A stretch of DNA of 9,084 nucleotides from Clostridia bacterium (GCA_017407375.1 JAFQWT010000202.1:1-9084); one strand, 5' to 3'; shown: positions 1 to 6,922, counted from the first letter of the stretch. Translations and numbers: made by a program. The notes: generated by a model not told the origin, from the sequence alone.

Positions 1-268
1 AGGATATTTGAGAGGAGTTGACCTTAGTACGAGAGGACCGGGTCGAACGCACCTCCGGTGCACCAGTTGTTCTGCCAAGGGCATAGCTGGGTAGCCGCGT
101 GCGGACGTGATAAACGCTGAAGGCATCTAAGCGTGAAGCACACCTCAAGATGAGATATCCATGGGCTTTGCCCGAGAGGTCACTTGCAGACTACAAGTTG
201 ATAGGTCGTAGGTGTAAGCACAGTAATGTGTTCAGCTGAACGATACTAATTGACCGATCGCTTGAACT
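1..268 (+). rRNA. rrl: 23S ribosomal RNA, 3' end (partial)
   Basis: This is the last part of domain VI of the large-subunit rRNA; the gene runs in from before the left edge. The universally conserved sarcin-ricin loop core (AGTACGAGAGGACC) is at 26-39. It is followed by the conserved GGTGCACCAGTTGTTCTGCC stretch at 57-76 and the terminal segment GATACTAATTGACCGATCG at 242-260. By comparison with known Bacillota 23S ends, the mature 3' end lies at about 268, with a few bases of uncertainty. The sequence is of Firmicutes type. No 5S gene follows before the terminator at 364-402. Confidence 0.97.
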
Positions 269-280
269 GCTAAGCAGTTC
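264..280 (+). other. Hairpin at the 23S rRNA 3' boundary
   Basis: A perfect inverted repeat, GAACTGC-TAA-GCAGTTC (7-bp stem, 3-nt loop), straddles the expected mature 3' end of the 23S rRNA. No T-run follows, so it is not an intrinsic terminator. It may act in 3' processing of the rRNA or block exonucleases; that role is inferred. Confidence 0.5.
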
Positions 281-363
281 GTACGTTTGAGTCCGTTACG
301 ATACCCCCTTATTCGGTTTTCAATGCGCATTTGGCGCCTCCCGCTTTCCTCGGCTTTTTTCGG

Positions 364-402
364 TCCCCGGCCCCTTTTTCGGCCGGGGAGCTTTCTCTTT
401 TT
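364..402 (+). terminator. Intrinsic terminator of the rRNA operon
   Basis: TCCCCGGCC at 364-372 pairs with GGCCGGGGA at 381-389, giving a 9-bp stem that is almost all G-C around an 8-nt C/T loop. It is followed by GCTTTCTCTTTTT, a pyrimidine tract rich in T. It lies about 95 bases past the 23S end and should stop rRNA transcription before the lipoprotein gene. Confidence 0.9.
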
Positions 403-542
403 GGGGGAGTGCTTGCGCCTTTTCTTACACGGTGTGTCGCAAATGACAAAAAAGGAGCGCTGTCTTGTTGCTATTTGTACAAAAAAGAAAAAACAGTGGG
501 GAGAACGGTTGTGCAAATCGCGTCTTTTTTCGCCTTTATCTA

Positions 543-572
543 TTGACAACACGGGTGAAAATCTACTATAAT
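543..572 (+). promoter_or_regulatory. Sigma-A promoter of first lipoprotein gene
   Basis: A consensus -35 box, TTGACA (543-548), and a consensus -10 box, TATAAT (567-572), are separated by 18 bp. Transcription should start at about 579, giving a leader of about 30 bases with AAAGGAG at 594-600, seven bases before the ATG. Both hexamers are perfect, so strong constitutive expression is expected. I see no operator-like palindrome. Confidence 0.92.
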
Positions 573-607
573 AGTGTTGAAGATTATTTTTTCAAAGGAG
601 ACCTCCC

Positions 608-3025
608 ATGAAAAATAAGCGTTTACTTTTCGTGCTGCTCGCTCTGGTGCTCACCTGCGTGATGCTTTCCGCCTGCAACCTGCTTGGCGGACTGCTTCCG
701 ACGCCCGGCACCTCTGCCGCTTCCACCACGGCTCCCGCCACCACGGCGCCCGTGACCACGGCTCCTGTGTCCACGGCTCCTGTGACCACGGCTCCCCCCG
801 TGTCCACCGCTCCCGAGAAGCTGGTTGCCGAGCTCACGTTTGAGGGCAAGACCGTGACCTACAACGGCACGGCCCAGTCCATCGCCGTTGCGGGCCTTCC
901 CGAGGGCGCCCTCGTCAAGTATTACATCAACGGCGCCGCCGAGGGTGTGGATGCTGTGGCCCTGACCAACGCGGGTACTTATGACGTCGTGGCAAAGATC
1001 ACCCTGCCCGATACCTACAAGCCCTGCGCGGATATGACCGCCACGCTCAAGATCGAGAAGGCGGCGTACGTCCTTGAGGGCGTTACGATGCCGAACCTGA
1101 AGGTCGCCTATGACGGCACCGTCAAGTCGATGGCCTACACGGGCACCCTGCCCGAGGGCGTTACCCTTGGTGGTTACGTCTATCTGAAGGGTGAGACCTT
1201 TACGCCTGTCGCTGCTGACGAGGTCATCGAGGCCGACGTGTATCAGGTGGCTGCCTCCTTCGTGCTCTCCCCTGAGCTGGCCGCCAACTATGAGGCCCCC
1301 CGTCTCATCGCCACACTGACGATCGTGGAGCGCCAAAACTACGTGCTTGACGGCGTTACCGTCCTTGCGGGCGGCGCTGTGGCCGAGGATCGCACCGCGC
1401 ACATCACGTACGGCGCCGAGATCCCCGTCTTCACGCTCGCGGATCTTCCCGCCGGCCTTACCGCCGGTGAGGTCACGGTTTACGCCGGCACCGAGCCTGT
1501 GACCGGCATCCTGAACGCCGGCACCTACACCGTGAAGATCGCGCTCCTCAACTCCAACCAGGTCGAGTATCTCGATCCCGCGCCGCTCGAGGCCACCCTT
1601 GTGGTCGATAAGGCGCCCATAGCCGACTTTGCCGACACCGTCGTCTTTGATTCGCTCACCGTGAAGTACAGCGGTGAAGCCCAGACGATCACCGTCACCG
1701 GCCTTGACGGCTTTGCCGTGACCGTGCTCTACTACGTGGACGGTGCCACCGAGGGTGTCGCCGAGGTCGCCCTGACCGAGGTCGGCGTTTACACCGTTGT
1801 GGCCAAGTTCACCTCCACCGATCCGAACTACGCCGATCCCGCTGAGATGACGGCGACCTTTGAGATCAGCGCTAAAGAGGTCTACGACATGAAGGACGTC
1901 GTGGTCTCGGCCAACGGCAGTGCCGTTGAGAACAAGACCGTGGAGATCACCTATGGTGATTCTTCTCCCGTCTTTGCTGTGACCGGTCTGCCCACCGGCC
2001 TCACCGCGAATGACGCCGTGATCTATAAGGACGGCACTCCTGTGACCGGTAAGCTTGCTGCCGGTACCTACACCGTAAAGATCGCTCTGACCAACGCTAA
2101 CCCCGCTACCCACGCGGACGTTGCCGACCTTGAGGTCACCCTGAACGTCAAGAAGGCCACCGTGGATATGAGCGGCATCTCCTTCACCGACAAGGCCGTG
2201 ACCTACAACGGCTCCGCGCAGACCATCGCCATCGTCGGCACACTGCCCACCGGTGTGACCGTGCTCTACTACGTGGACGGCGCCGCCGAGGGTGTTGCCG
2301 TGGTCGAGGTGATCGGTGCCGGCGACAAGGAGTCCGTCTACACGGTCGTTGCCAAGTTTGCCGTGGCTGACGAGAGCTACGTGGTGCCCGCGGATATGAC
2401 CGCCACCCTGACCGTCAACGCCAAGCAGTCCTACAACATGGAGGGCGTTACCGTCCTGGCCGGCGGCACCGCCGTTGACGGCACGCTGGCGCTTACCTAC
2501 GGGGATGCGCTTCCCACCATCACGCTCACGGGGCTCCCCACCGTCGGTGACCTTGCCATGGGTGCTGTGGAGATCTACAAGGATGGCGAGCTTGTGGAGG
2601 GTACGCTGTCTGCCGGTACGTACCTTGTGAAGATCTCGTTTGTCAATAACGATCTCGAGTACAACACGCCCGCCGCGATCACGCTGACCCTGACGGTCGC
2701 CGCGAGAGAGGCTGCCCTCCCCGATGGTGTGACGGTCGCGTGGGACTACGATGCCCAGAAGTCGAACGACCCCGATGAGGGCGACTACATCATCTACAAG
2801 AGCGGTATCACCTACACGGTCTCCCTCACCGCGGAGACGCTGGCCGCCCTTGCCGAGGCGGACATTGTGGTCACCTACGAGGGGAACACGTCGGCCGAGG
2901 TCGGCTCCTTCGTTGCCACGGCAACGCTGAAGTCGAGCGACGGTAACGTGGCCTACGGCTCCTACACCTGCCAGTGGAACCTGCGTGCCTCCGGCTGGAC
3001 TCCGGCCGTTGGCGGCGAGAAATGA
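608..3025 (+). CDS. Secreted lipoprotein with eight tandem Ig-like (MBG/YDG-type) repeats
   Basis: An 805-aa surface lipoprotein of unknown ligand. Residues 1-23 form a lipoprotein signal peptide (basic MKNKR, hydrophobic core, lipobox LSAC with the lipidated Cys at 23). Residues 40-69 are a TTAP/STAP-rich flexible linker. From about 73 to 700 there are seven tandem units of 80-95 aa, recognisable by V-T-Y-N-G, GLP-x-G, V-x-YY, AGTY-x-V-x-K and closing A-T-L-x-I motifs. These resemble the MBG/YDG beta-sandwich repeats of bacterial extracellular proteins. Residues 701-805 form a distinct C-terminal unit shared with the downstream paralogue. Units 3, 5 and 7 are one type and units 4 and 6 another, so they alternate. 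There is no LPXTG signal, transmembrane tail or enzymatic motif, so lipid is the only anchor. A ribosome binding site seven bases upstream fixes the start. The gene has its own promoter and terminator, so it is monocistronic. A role in adhesion, as a spacer or as a scaffold is inferred. Confidence 0.93.
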   Translation: MKNKRLLFVLLALVLTCVMLSACNLLGGLLPTPGTSAASTTAPATTAPVTTAPVSTAPVTTAPPVSTAPEKLVAELTFEGKTVTYNGTAQSIAVAGLPEGALVKYYINGAAEGVDAVALTNAGTYDVVAKITLPDTYKPCADMTATLKIEKAAYVLEGVTMPNLKVAYDGTVKSMAYTGTLPEGVTLGGYVYLKGETFTPVAADEVIEADVYQVAASFVLSPELAANYEAPRLIATLTIVERQNYVLDGVTVLAGGAVAEDRTAHITYGAEIPVFTLADLPAGLTAGEVTVYAGTEPVTGILNAGTYTVKIALLNSNQVEYLDPAPLEATLVVDKAPIADFADTVVFDSLTVKYSGEAQTITVTGLDGFAVTVLYYVDGATEGVAEVALTEVGVYTVVAKFTSTDPNYADPAEMTATFEISAKEVYDMKDVVVSANGSAVENKTVEITYGDSSPVFAVTGLPTGLTANDAVIYKDGTPVTGKLAAGTYTVKIALTNANPATHADVADLEVTLNVKKATVDMSGISFTDKAVTYNGSAQTIAIVGTLPTGVTVLYYVDGAAEGVAVVEVIGAGDKESVYTVVAKFAVADESYVVPADMTATLTVNAKQSYNMEGVTVLAGGTAVDGTLALTYGDALPTITLTGLPTVGDLAMGAVEIYKDGELVEGTLSAGTYLVKISFVNNDLEYNTPAAITLTLTVAAREAALPDGVTVAWDYDAQKSNDPDEGDYIIYKSGITYTVSLTAETLAALAEADIVVTYEGNTSAEVGSFVATATLKSSDGNVAYGSYTCQWNLRASGWTPAVGGEK
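725..814 (+). repeat. 15-bp tandem repeat encoding TTAP linker
   Basis: Units of 15 bases (consensus ACCACGGCTCCTGTG, encoding T-T-A-P-V) start at 725, 740, 755 and 770. An 18-base unit at 785 (TTAPPV) and a partial unit at 803 (STAP) follow. Unit length is a multiple of three, so changes in copy number keep the frame and would only alter linker length. The Thr/Ser/Pro-rich stretch probably spans the peptidoglycan between the lipid anchor and the folded repeats. Confidence 0.9.
1337..2707 (+). repeat. Alternating B-A-B-A-B domain repeat array
   Basis: This covers residues 244-700 of the lipoprotein. Type B units (about 244-336, 425-516, 606-700) share V-x-V-L/S-A-x-G, ITYGD-like, TGLPTGLTA-like, IYKDG-x-PVTG and AGTYTVKIAL motifs. 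Type A units (337-424, 517-605) share VKYSG/VTYNG, VTVLYYVDGA-x-EGVA, YTVVAKF and ADMTATL. The two A units share a 26-base exact DNA match (1718-1743 and 2255-2280). The pattern points to tandem duplication of an A-B pair, roughly 540 bp long, rather than of single domains. Confidence 0.85.
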
Positions 3026-3030
3026 GAAAG

Positions 3031-3068
3031 AAAAAGAACTGCTGAGCTACGGCACAGCAGTTCTTTTT
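3031..3068 (+). terminator. Intrinsic terminator of first lipoprotein gene
   Basis: AAAAAGAACTGCTG (3031-3044) pairs perfectly over 14 bp with CAGCAGTTCTTTTT (3055-3068) around a 10-nt loop. The stem starts five bases after the TGA stop. The T-run forms the 3' end of the stem, with matching A's on the other side, so it could also work in reverse. Confidence 0.92.
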
Positions 3069-3138
3069 CGTCAATTCCCACAGAACGTAAAATTATTTTT
3101 TTGCACATTGCCGAAAAGCGGGAAAAGGGGGGGAGCGC

Positions 3139-3161
3139 GGGGCGGAAACGCCCCCATTTTT
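3139..3161 (+). terminator. Second hairpin with GAAA tetraloop before the next promoter
   Basis: GGGGCG (3139-3144) and CGCCCC (3149-3154) flank a GAAA loop of the stable GNRA class. CATTTTT follows. The shape fits a back-up intrinsic terminator insulating the second lipoprotein gene. It lies upstream of that gene's -35 box and cannot be an attenuator in its leader. Confidence 0.6.
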
Positions 3162-3173
3162 CCTTGTTTTCTA

Positions 3174-3202
3174 TTGACAAGAGAAGTGAGATAAGGTATA
3201 AT
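3174..3202 (+). promoter_or_regulatory. Sigma-A promoter of second lipoprotein gene
   Basis: TTGACA (3174-3179) and TATAAT (3197-3202) are both perfect consensus hexamers at the optimal 17-bp spacing. The leader is about 30 bases, with AAGGAG at 3228-3233, seven bases before the ATG. Like the upstream paralogue, CTATTGACAA flanks the -35 box, so the two promoters look related. Confidence 0.93.
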
Positions 3203-3240
3203 GATTATGTAAACTTTGCAATAAAATAAGGAGTTGCTCT

Positions 3241-5199
3241 ATGAAAAAGAAACTTCTGCTTGCGGCGTTCCTTCTCCTCGCGCTCGGCTGCCTTCTTCTG
3301 ACGGCCTGTGGTGGCGGACAGACTGCCGATCTTAAGTTTGAGGGTGCCACCTACACCTATGACGGCCAGGCAAAGACCGTGGCGGTCACCGGCCTTCCCG
3401 AGGGGGCTGTTGTCAAGTATTCCATCAATGGCGGTGCGGCGGTGGATGCCGTTGCCCTGACCAATGCGGGTACTTATGACGTTGTTGCCAAGATCACCAT
3501 GCCTGAGGGGTATGCGGAGGCCTCCGATATGCGCGCCACGCTGACCATCAACAAGGGCGCGGCCGTGGCGATGAACGGCGTTTCCTTTACGGGCGGTGAG
3601 TACACCTATGACGGTGCCTTCCATGGCCCCACGCTGAACGGTACCCTCCCCGAGGGCGTCGGCTATGTGATCACCTCCGGTGAGCTTGTCCGCAACGCGG
3701 GTGAGAGCGCCACCTTTACGATCGCCTTTGTCTACACCGATCCCGATATGGCCAACAACCTGGCGGCTCCCGCCTCGGTCAGCGGCATCACGGTCTCGGT
3801 CAAAAAGGCGGAGATCGATATGAGCGGCGTGACCTTTGAGGATGCTGCCGTTCCCTTTGATAACCAGCACCACTCGCTGGCCATCGGCGGCACGCTTCCG
3901 TCTCTCCTTGAGGTCAGATACGAGGGTGGCCGCGTTGGTAAGGGTACCACCGAGGTGAAGGCCATCTTCTCCTTCCGCAATGAGGCCGATGCCGCGAACT
4001 ACGTGCTCCCCGCGCCCATGACCGCCAACCTGACGGTCGGCCCCGGTGAGTTCGACCTCTCCTACGCCAATTTTGTCGACCAGACTCTCTACTACAACGG
4101 CCTCGACCAGGCGCCCGACTTCGGTAACGTTGAGGGCCTCCTTGCCACCGTCAAGGCCTACCGCGTGATCGAGGGCTTCGGTACGATCCCCACCGACGTG
4201 GTCAAGACCCCCGGTGTCTATAAGCTGACGGCGGAGTTCGCCTTTGCCGAGGGCTACAGCGCCGAGGACTTCATCCTCCCCGATGCCCGTGAGATCACGG
4301 TCATCGTGGAGAAGGCCCCTCTGACCGGTCTCAAGGCCCCCACCTGGGCGCCCGGTGCCGGCTGGGTGAGCATCGATAAGAGCGGCTACTTCCTGTACAA
4401 CGGCTCCGAGTTCACGGTCGGCCTTGTGGGCATGCCCGAGAACTCCGAGGAGTACACCATCACCTACACGCTGACGGGTCACGTGAACAGCGTGGCGGGC
4501 ATCCATACGGCCAGCGCCACCTTCGCGATCGACAGTGAGTATTACGTTCTTCCCGAGGGCTACGGTGTTGCCGATTACACGTACATGATCGCCGCCGCCG
4601 AGATCGATACCACCAAGATCAACCTTGCCGACCTTACCGTGACCTATGACGGTGAGGGCCACAAGATCGTCCTCTCCTATGCCGAGAACTATGACGTTCT
4701 GAAGCTGGGTATCGCGGGCGTGGAGATCAAGATCTACGATGCCACGGGCGCCGACGTTACCGATAACGAGGGCGAGGGCTTTGTGAACGTGGGCACCTAC
4801 ACCTACGTCGTGAAGCTGACGGGCGACGTCGCCAAGGGCTATGCTCCCGCCATCATCGGTGCCACGCTCACCATTGAGAAGAAGGAGATCTCGCTTGACG
4901 GCATTGACGTTTCGTGGATCCTGGACGATGCCGATGCCATCACGGACGGTGAGTACCTGACCGCGGACGGCTCTGCCCATACGGTCACCCTCTCCGCCGA
5001 GACCAAGGCGGCCCTTGAGGAGGTCGGCTTTAAGGTCACGTCCTACACCGGCAATGTCTCGACTGAGCCCGGTGAGTACACCGCCACCGTCACGTTCACC
5101 TGTGACGAGAACCACGTGATCGCCGAGGGTGACGAAACCGTCACGCTCTCGTGGGCGATCGCCGATGGGGATCCCTGGACCGACGAGACCGAGAAATAA
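3241..5199 (+). CDS. Secreted lipoprotein with tandem Ig-like (MBG/YDG-type) repeats, paralogue
   Basis: A 652-aa lipoprotein paralogous to the one just upstream. Residues 1-23 are the signal peptide (MKKK, Leu/Ala core, lipobox LTAC, lipidated Cys 23). Unlike its neighbour, it has almost no linker: the first repeat begins at about residue 29. About six repeats of 78-95 aa follow (29-106, 107-190, 191-268, 269-358, 359-453, 454-547), with Y-x-Y-D/N-G, LPEG, AGTYDVVAK and A-x-LTI motifs. The last unit (548-652) aligns with the C-terminus of the neighbour (L-S-A-E-T-x-A-A-L, then T-G-N-V-S, then a Trp and a final EK). The first repeat is nearly the same in both proteins: VALTNAGTYDVVAKIT is identical. 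Later repeats are more diverged than in the neighbour. There is no wall-sorting signal, transmembrane tail or catalytic motif. It is monocistronic, with its own promoter and two terminators. The ligand is unknown. Confidence 0.93.
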   Translation: MKKKLLLAAFLLLALGCLLLTACGGGQTADLKFEGATYTYDGQAKTVAVTGLPEGAVVKYSINGGAAVDAVALTNAGTYDVVAKITMPEGYAEASDMRATLTINKGAAVAMNGVSFTGGEYTYDGAFHGPTLNGTLPEGVGYVITSGELVRNAGESATFTIAFVYTDPDMANNLAAPASVSGITVSVKKAEIDMSGVTFEDAAVPFDNQHHSLAIGGTLPSLLEVRYEGGRVGKGTTEVKAIFSFRNEADAANYVLPAPMTANLTVGPGEFDLSYANFVDQTLYYNGLDQAPDFGNVEGLLATVKAYRVIEGFGTIPTDVVKTPGVYKLTAEFAFAEGYSAEDFILPDAREITVIVEKAPLTGLKAPTWAPGAGWVSIDKSGYFLYNGSEFTVGLVGMPENSEEYTITYTLTGHVNSVAGIHTASATFAIDSEYYVLPEGYGVADYTYMIAAAEIDTTKINLADLTVTYDGEGHKIVLSYAENYDVLKLGIAGVEIKIYDATGADVTDNEGEGFVNVGTYTYVVKLTGDVAKGYAPAIIGATLTIEKKEISLDGIDVSWILDDADAITDGEYLTADGSAHTVTLSAETKAALEEVGFKVTSYTGNVSTEPGEYTATVTFTCDENHVIAEGDETVTLSWAIADGDPWTDETEK

Positions 5200-5207
5200 A
5201 AATAAAC

Positions 5208-5233
5208 AGCGCTCCCTCGGGAGCGCTCTTTTT
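5208..5233 (+). terminator. Intrinsic terminator of second lipoprotein gene
   Basis: AGCGCTCC (5208-5215) pairs with GGAGCGCT (5220-5227) around a CTCG loop and is followed by CTTTTT. It starts eight bases after the TAA stop and is a textbook Rho-independent terminator for the + strand. Confidence 0.93.
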
Positions 5234-5246
5234 ATGGTCCACAGTC

Positions 5247-5279
5247 AAGAAAGCACCGTGCGGGGCACGGTGCTTTCTT
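5247..5279. terminator. Bidirectional terminator between lipoprotein and aminotransferase genes
   Basis: AAGAAAGCACCGTGC (5247-5261) pairs perfectly over 15 bp with GCACGGTGCTTTCTT (5265-5279) around GGG. The aminotransferase stop codon (5280-5282 on the - strand) directly abuts the stem. The A-rich and T-rich ends of the stem give a T tract in both directions. It should therefore end the aminotransferase operon and back up the + strand terminator 14 bases away. Confidence 0.9.
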
Positions 5280-6446
5280 TTATAGCGTTTTCAGGAAGTT
5301 CCCAATGCGCAGAAGCGCCTCCTCCAGGTGGCGCATCGAGTAGGCGTAGGAAATGCGGGCATAGCCCTCTCCCACGTCCCCAAAGGCCGTCCCGGGTACA
5401 ATGGCACAACGGCCCTCGTAGAGCAGGCGCTCGCAGAACTCCTCGCTGGTGAGACCGAATTTGCCGATGTGCGGATAGAGGTAGAAGGCCCCCTCCGCAG
5501 GGTAGCAGTCAATGCCAAGCTCCGCAAGCCCCGCCAGAAGGAAGGAGCGGCGGCGGTCGTATTCCTCCCGCATCATGGCAATGTCGTCATCGCCGTTGCG
5601 GAGTGCCTCCAGCGCGGCAAATTGCGAGATGGTCGGTGCGCACATGATGGCGTACTGATGGAGCTTCAGCATCTCCCGTGCCAGGGGCTCGGGCGCGGCA
5701 AGATACCCCATGCGCCAGCCCGTCATCGCGTAGGCCTTGGAAAAGCCGCTCACAAGGATTGTACGCTCCCACATCCCGGGGATCGAGGCAAAGGAGGTGT
5801 GGCGGCGGCCGTAGGTCAGCTCGGCGTAGATCTCATCCGAAAGGACAAGCACGTTCGTTTCGCGCAGGACGTCGGCAATGCCGCAAAGCTCCTCCTCCGT
5901 GAGGATGGCGCCCGTCGGGTTGTTCGGGAAGGGCAGGACCAAGAGCTTTGTGCGCGGGGTGATCGCGGCGCGGAGGCGCTCGGGTGTTAGCTTAAAGCCG
6001 TCCTCAGGGCGCGTCTCCAGCATCACGGGAACTCCCCCGGCCATGGCGGCCAGCGGTCCGTAGCACACAAAGGAGGGGACGGGAACGATCACCTCGTCCC
6101 CGGGGTTGATGACAGCGCGGAGCGCCAGGTCAATGGCCTCGCTCCCCCCAACGGTGACCACGACCTCATGATGGGGATCGTAGCGGAGGGAAAAGCGGCG
6201 GTCAAGGTAGTCGGCAATGGCGCGGCGCAGGTCGGTCGTGCCGGCGTTGGCGGTGTAGTAGGTGTGCCCCCGCTCAAGACTCTCAATGGCGGCCTCGCGG
6301 ATGTGCCATGGGGTAACAAAGTCGGGCTGTCCGACCGTCAGGGAGATGACGTCGTCCATCGTGGAAAGCAGGTCAAAGAACTTGCGGATCCCCGAGGGCT
6401 TAAGGCCGGCCAGCGACTGCGAGATCAGTTGTTCGTAAGGGATCAT
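5280..6446 (-). CDS. Class I/II PLP-dependent aminotransferase (AlaT/YugH-like)
   Basis: A 388-aa cytoplasmic fold-type I aminotransferase, full length for the family. The PLP-binding Lys is at 237 (SGFSKAY). Other family residues are GGSEAID at 100-106 (cofactor phosphate region), the aromatic Tyr129, Asn176 in NNPTG, Asp204 in SDEIY and the substrate-carboxylate Arg364 in ARISYA. It moves an amino group between an amino acid and a 2-oxoacid. An Lrp/AsnC regulator lies directly upstream and overlaps it by ATGA, the same order as alaR-alaT of Bacillus subtilis, where AlaT is an alanine transaminase. Alanine/glutamate specificity is therefore plausible, but aspartate, aromatic or N-acetyl-diaminopimelate aminotransferases share these motifs and cannot be excluded. 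The start overlaps the previous stop. The nearest purine-rich site (AAAGGA) is about 13 bases away, so translation probably depends on coupling. Confidence 0.93.
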   Translation of the reverse strand: MIPYEQLISQSLAGLKPSGIRKFFDLLSTMDDVISLTVGQPDFVTPWHIREAAIESLERGHTYYTANAGTTDLRRAIADYLDRRFSLRYDPHHEVVVTVGGSEAIDLALRAVINPGDEVIVPVPSFVCYGPLAAMAGGVPVMLETRPEDGFKLTPERLRAAITPRTKLLVLPFPNNPTGAILTEEELCGIADVLRETNVLVLSDEIYAELTYGRRHTSFASIPGMWERTILVSGFSKAYAMTGWRMGYLAAPEPLAREMLKLHQYAIMCAPTISQFAALEALRNGDDDIAMMREEYDRRRSFLLAGLAELGIDCYPAEGAFYLYPHIGKFGLTSEEFCERLLYEGRCAIVPGTAFGDVGEGYARISYAYSMRHLEEALLRIGNFLKTL

Positions 6447-6922
6447 AGCAGCTCGTTGATCCTTTCGTCCGCCGTCGGCACCTTGAACATCACGTGGTTC
6501 TCCTTATAGGTGTTCATTACAAAGTGCGTGGCAGTCGCCGTTACGATCTCCTGGGAGGAGAGCTTGTCGCTCACAAAGAAGGCGACCTCCTTCAAGCTCT
6601 TGCCCTCGACCACCACAAGGAAATCGTAGGTACCCGACATCAGGTACAAGCTCTTGACCTCGGGATAATTGCGGATCCTCTCGGCCAGCTTGTCGTAGGC
6701 ATAGGCGCCCCTGTGGTCGATCTTGACCTCGATCATCGCGCGTGCCTTTTCCTCACCGGCGCGCTCCCAGTCCACCAGCGTGCGGCGGCCGAGGATCACC
6801 CCCTGCTTCTCCCACTCCGCGATCATCGCGCGGATCTCCTCGGGCGTGCGGTTGCACATTTTGGCCAACGCCTCGGGGGTGAGGGTGGCATCCTTCTCTA
6901 AGATCTTCAGAATATCGTCCAT
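6443..6922 (-). CDS. Lrp/AsnC-family transcriptional regulator (AlaR-like)
   Basis: A 159-aa regulator of the usual Lrp length. Residues 1-50 form the winged helix-turn-helix (LTPEALAKMCNRTPEEIRAM, then a wing with ILGRRTLVDW). Residues 60-140 form the RAM ligand-binding domain with the signature MSGTYDFLVVVEG at 95-107, near the site where family members bind amino acids. Such proteins form dimers or octamers and sense amino acids. Its stop overlaps the aminotransferase start by ATGA, so it likely controls its own operon. GAAAGGA (6931-6937) lies eight bases upstream of the ATG and supports this start. The N-terminal helices look slightly short compared with E. coli Lrp, which is common in the AlaR/YugG-like subgroup. 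Its effector is unknown; alanine is suggested only by the gene order. Confidence 0.93.
   Translation of the reverse strand: MDDILKILEKDATLTPEALAKMCNRTPEEIRAMIAEWEKQGVILGRRTLVDWERAGEEKARAMIEVKIDHRGAYAYDKLAERIRNYPEVKSLYLMSGTYDFLVVVEGKSLKEVAFFVSDKLSSQEIVTATATHFVMNTYKENHVMFKVPTADERINELL

Larger units (their letters stand above)
269..607 (+). other. Intergenic region between 23S rRNA and first lipoprotein gene
   Basis: This stretch of about 340 bases has no convincing gene. In order it holds the 3' half of the boundary hairpin, a short spacer (TTATTCGGTTTTCAATG at 310-326) of the kind often seen next to clostridial rRNA genes, the rRNA terminator at 364-402, an A/T-rich stretch at about 430-540 in which I see no structure, and the promoter and ribosome binding site of the lipoprotein gene. 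A 42-codon ORF from ATG 443 lacks a ribosome binding site and runs through the promoter, so it is not called. No 5S rRNA or tRNA is recognisable. Confidence 0.8.

Noticed and set aside
322..331. AATGCGCATT palindrome downstream of the 23S gene
   Set aside because: A 10-bp palindrome alone in a spacer is too short to claim as an operator, and no T tract follows it for a terminator.
443..571. 42-codon ORF (MTKKERCLVAIC...) before the first lipoprotein, as a possible leader peptide
   Set aside because: It has no ribosome binding site, and it lies upstream of and through the promoter, so it would not be on the lipoprotein transcript. The high Lys content only reflects A-rich DNA.
623..2113. 496-aa open reading frame on the - strand antisense to the first lipoprotein gene
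   Set aside because: Its product is a low-complexity Gly/His/Asp/Arg-rich sequence with no domain. It is open because the strongly biased codons of the repeats (GCC, GTC, ACC and similar) give no stops in the opposite frame. It has no promoter or binding site, and the + strand frame has a clear signal peptide and repeats.
3205..5115. 636-aa open reading frame on the - strand antisense to the second lipoprotein gene
   Set aside because: It has the same codon-bias shadow and composition as the antisense frame of the neighbour. It also runs over the promoter and start of the real gene. The repeated appearance of such a frame in both paralogues follows from their shared codons, not from a hidden gene.
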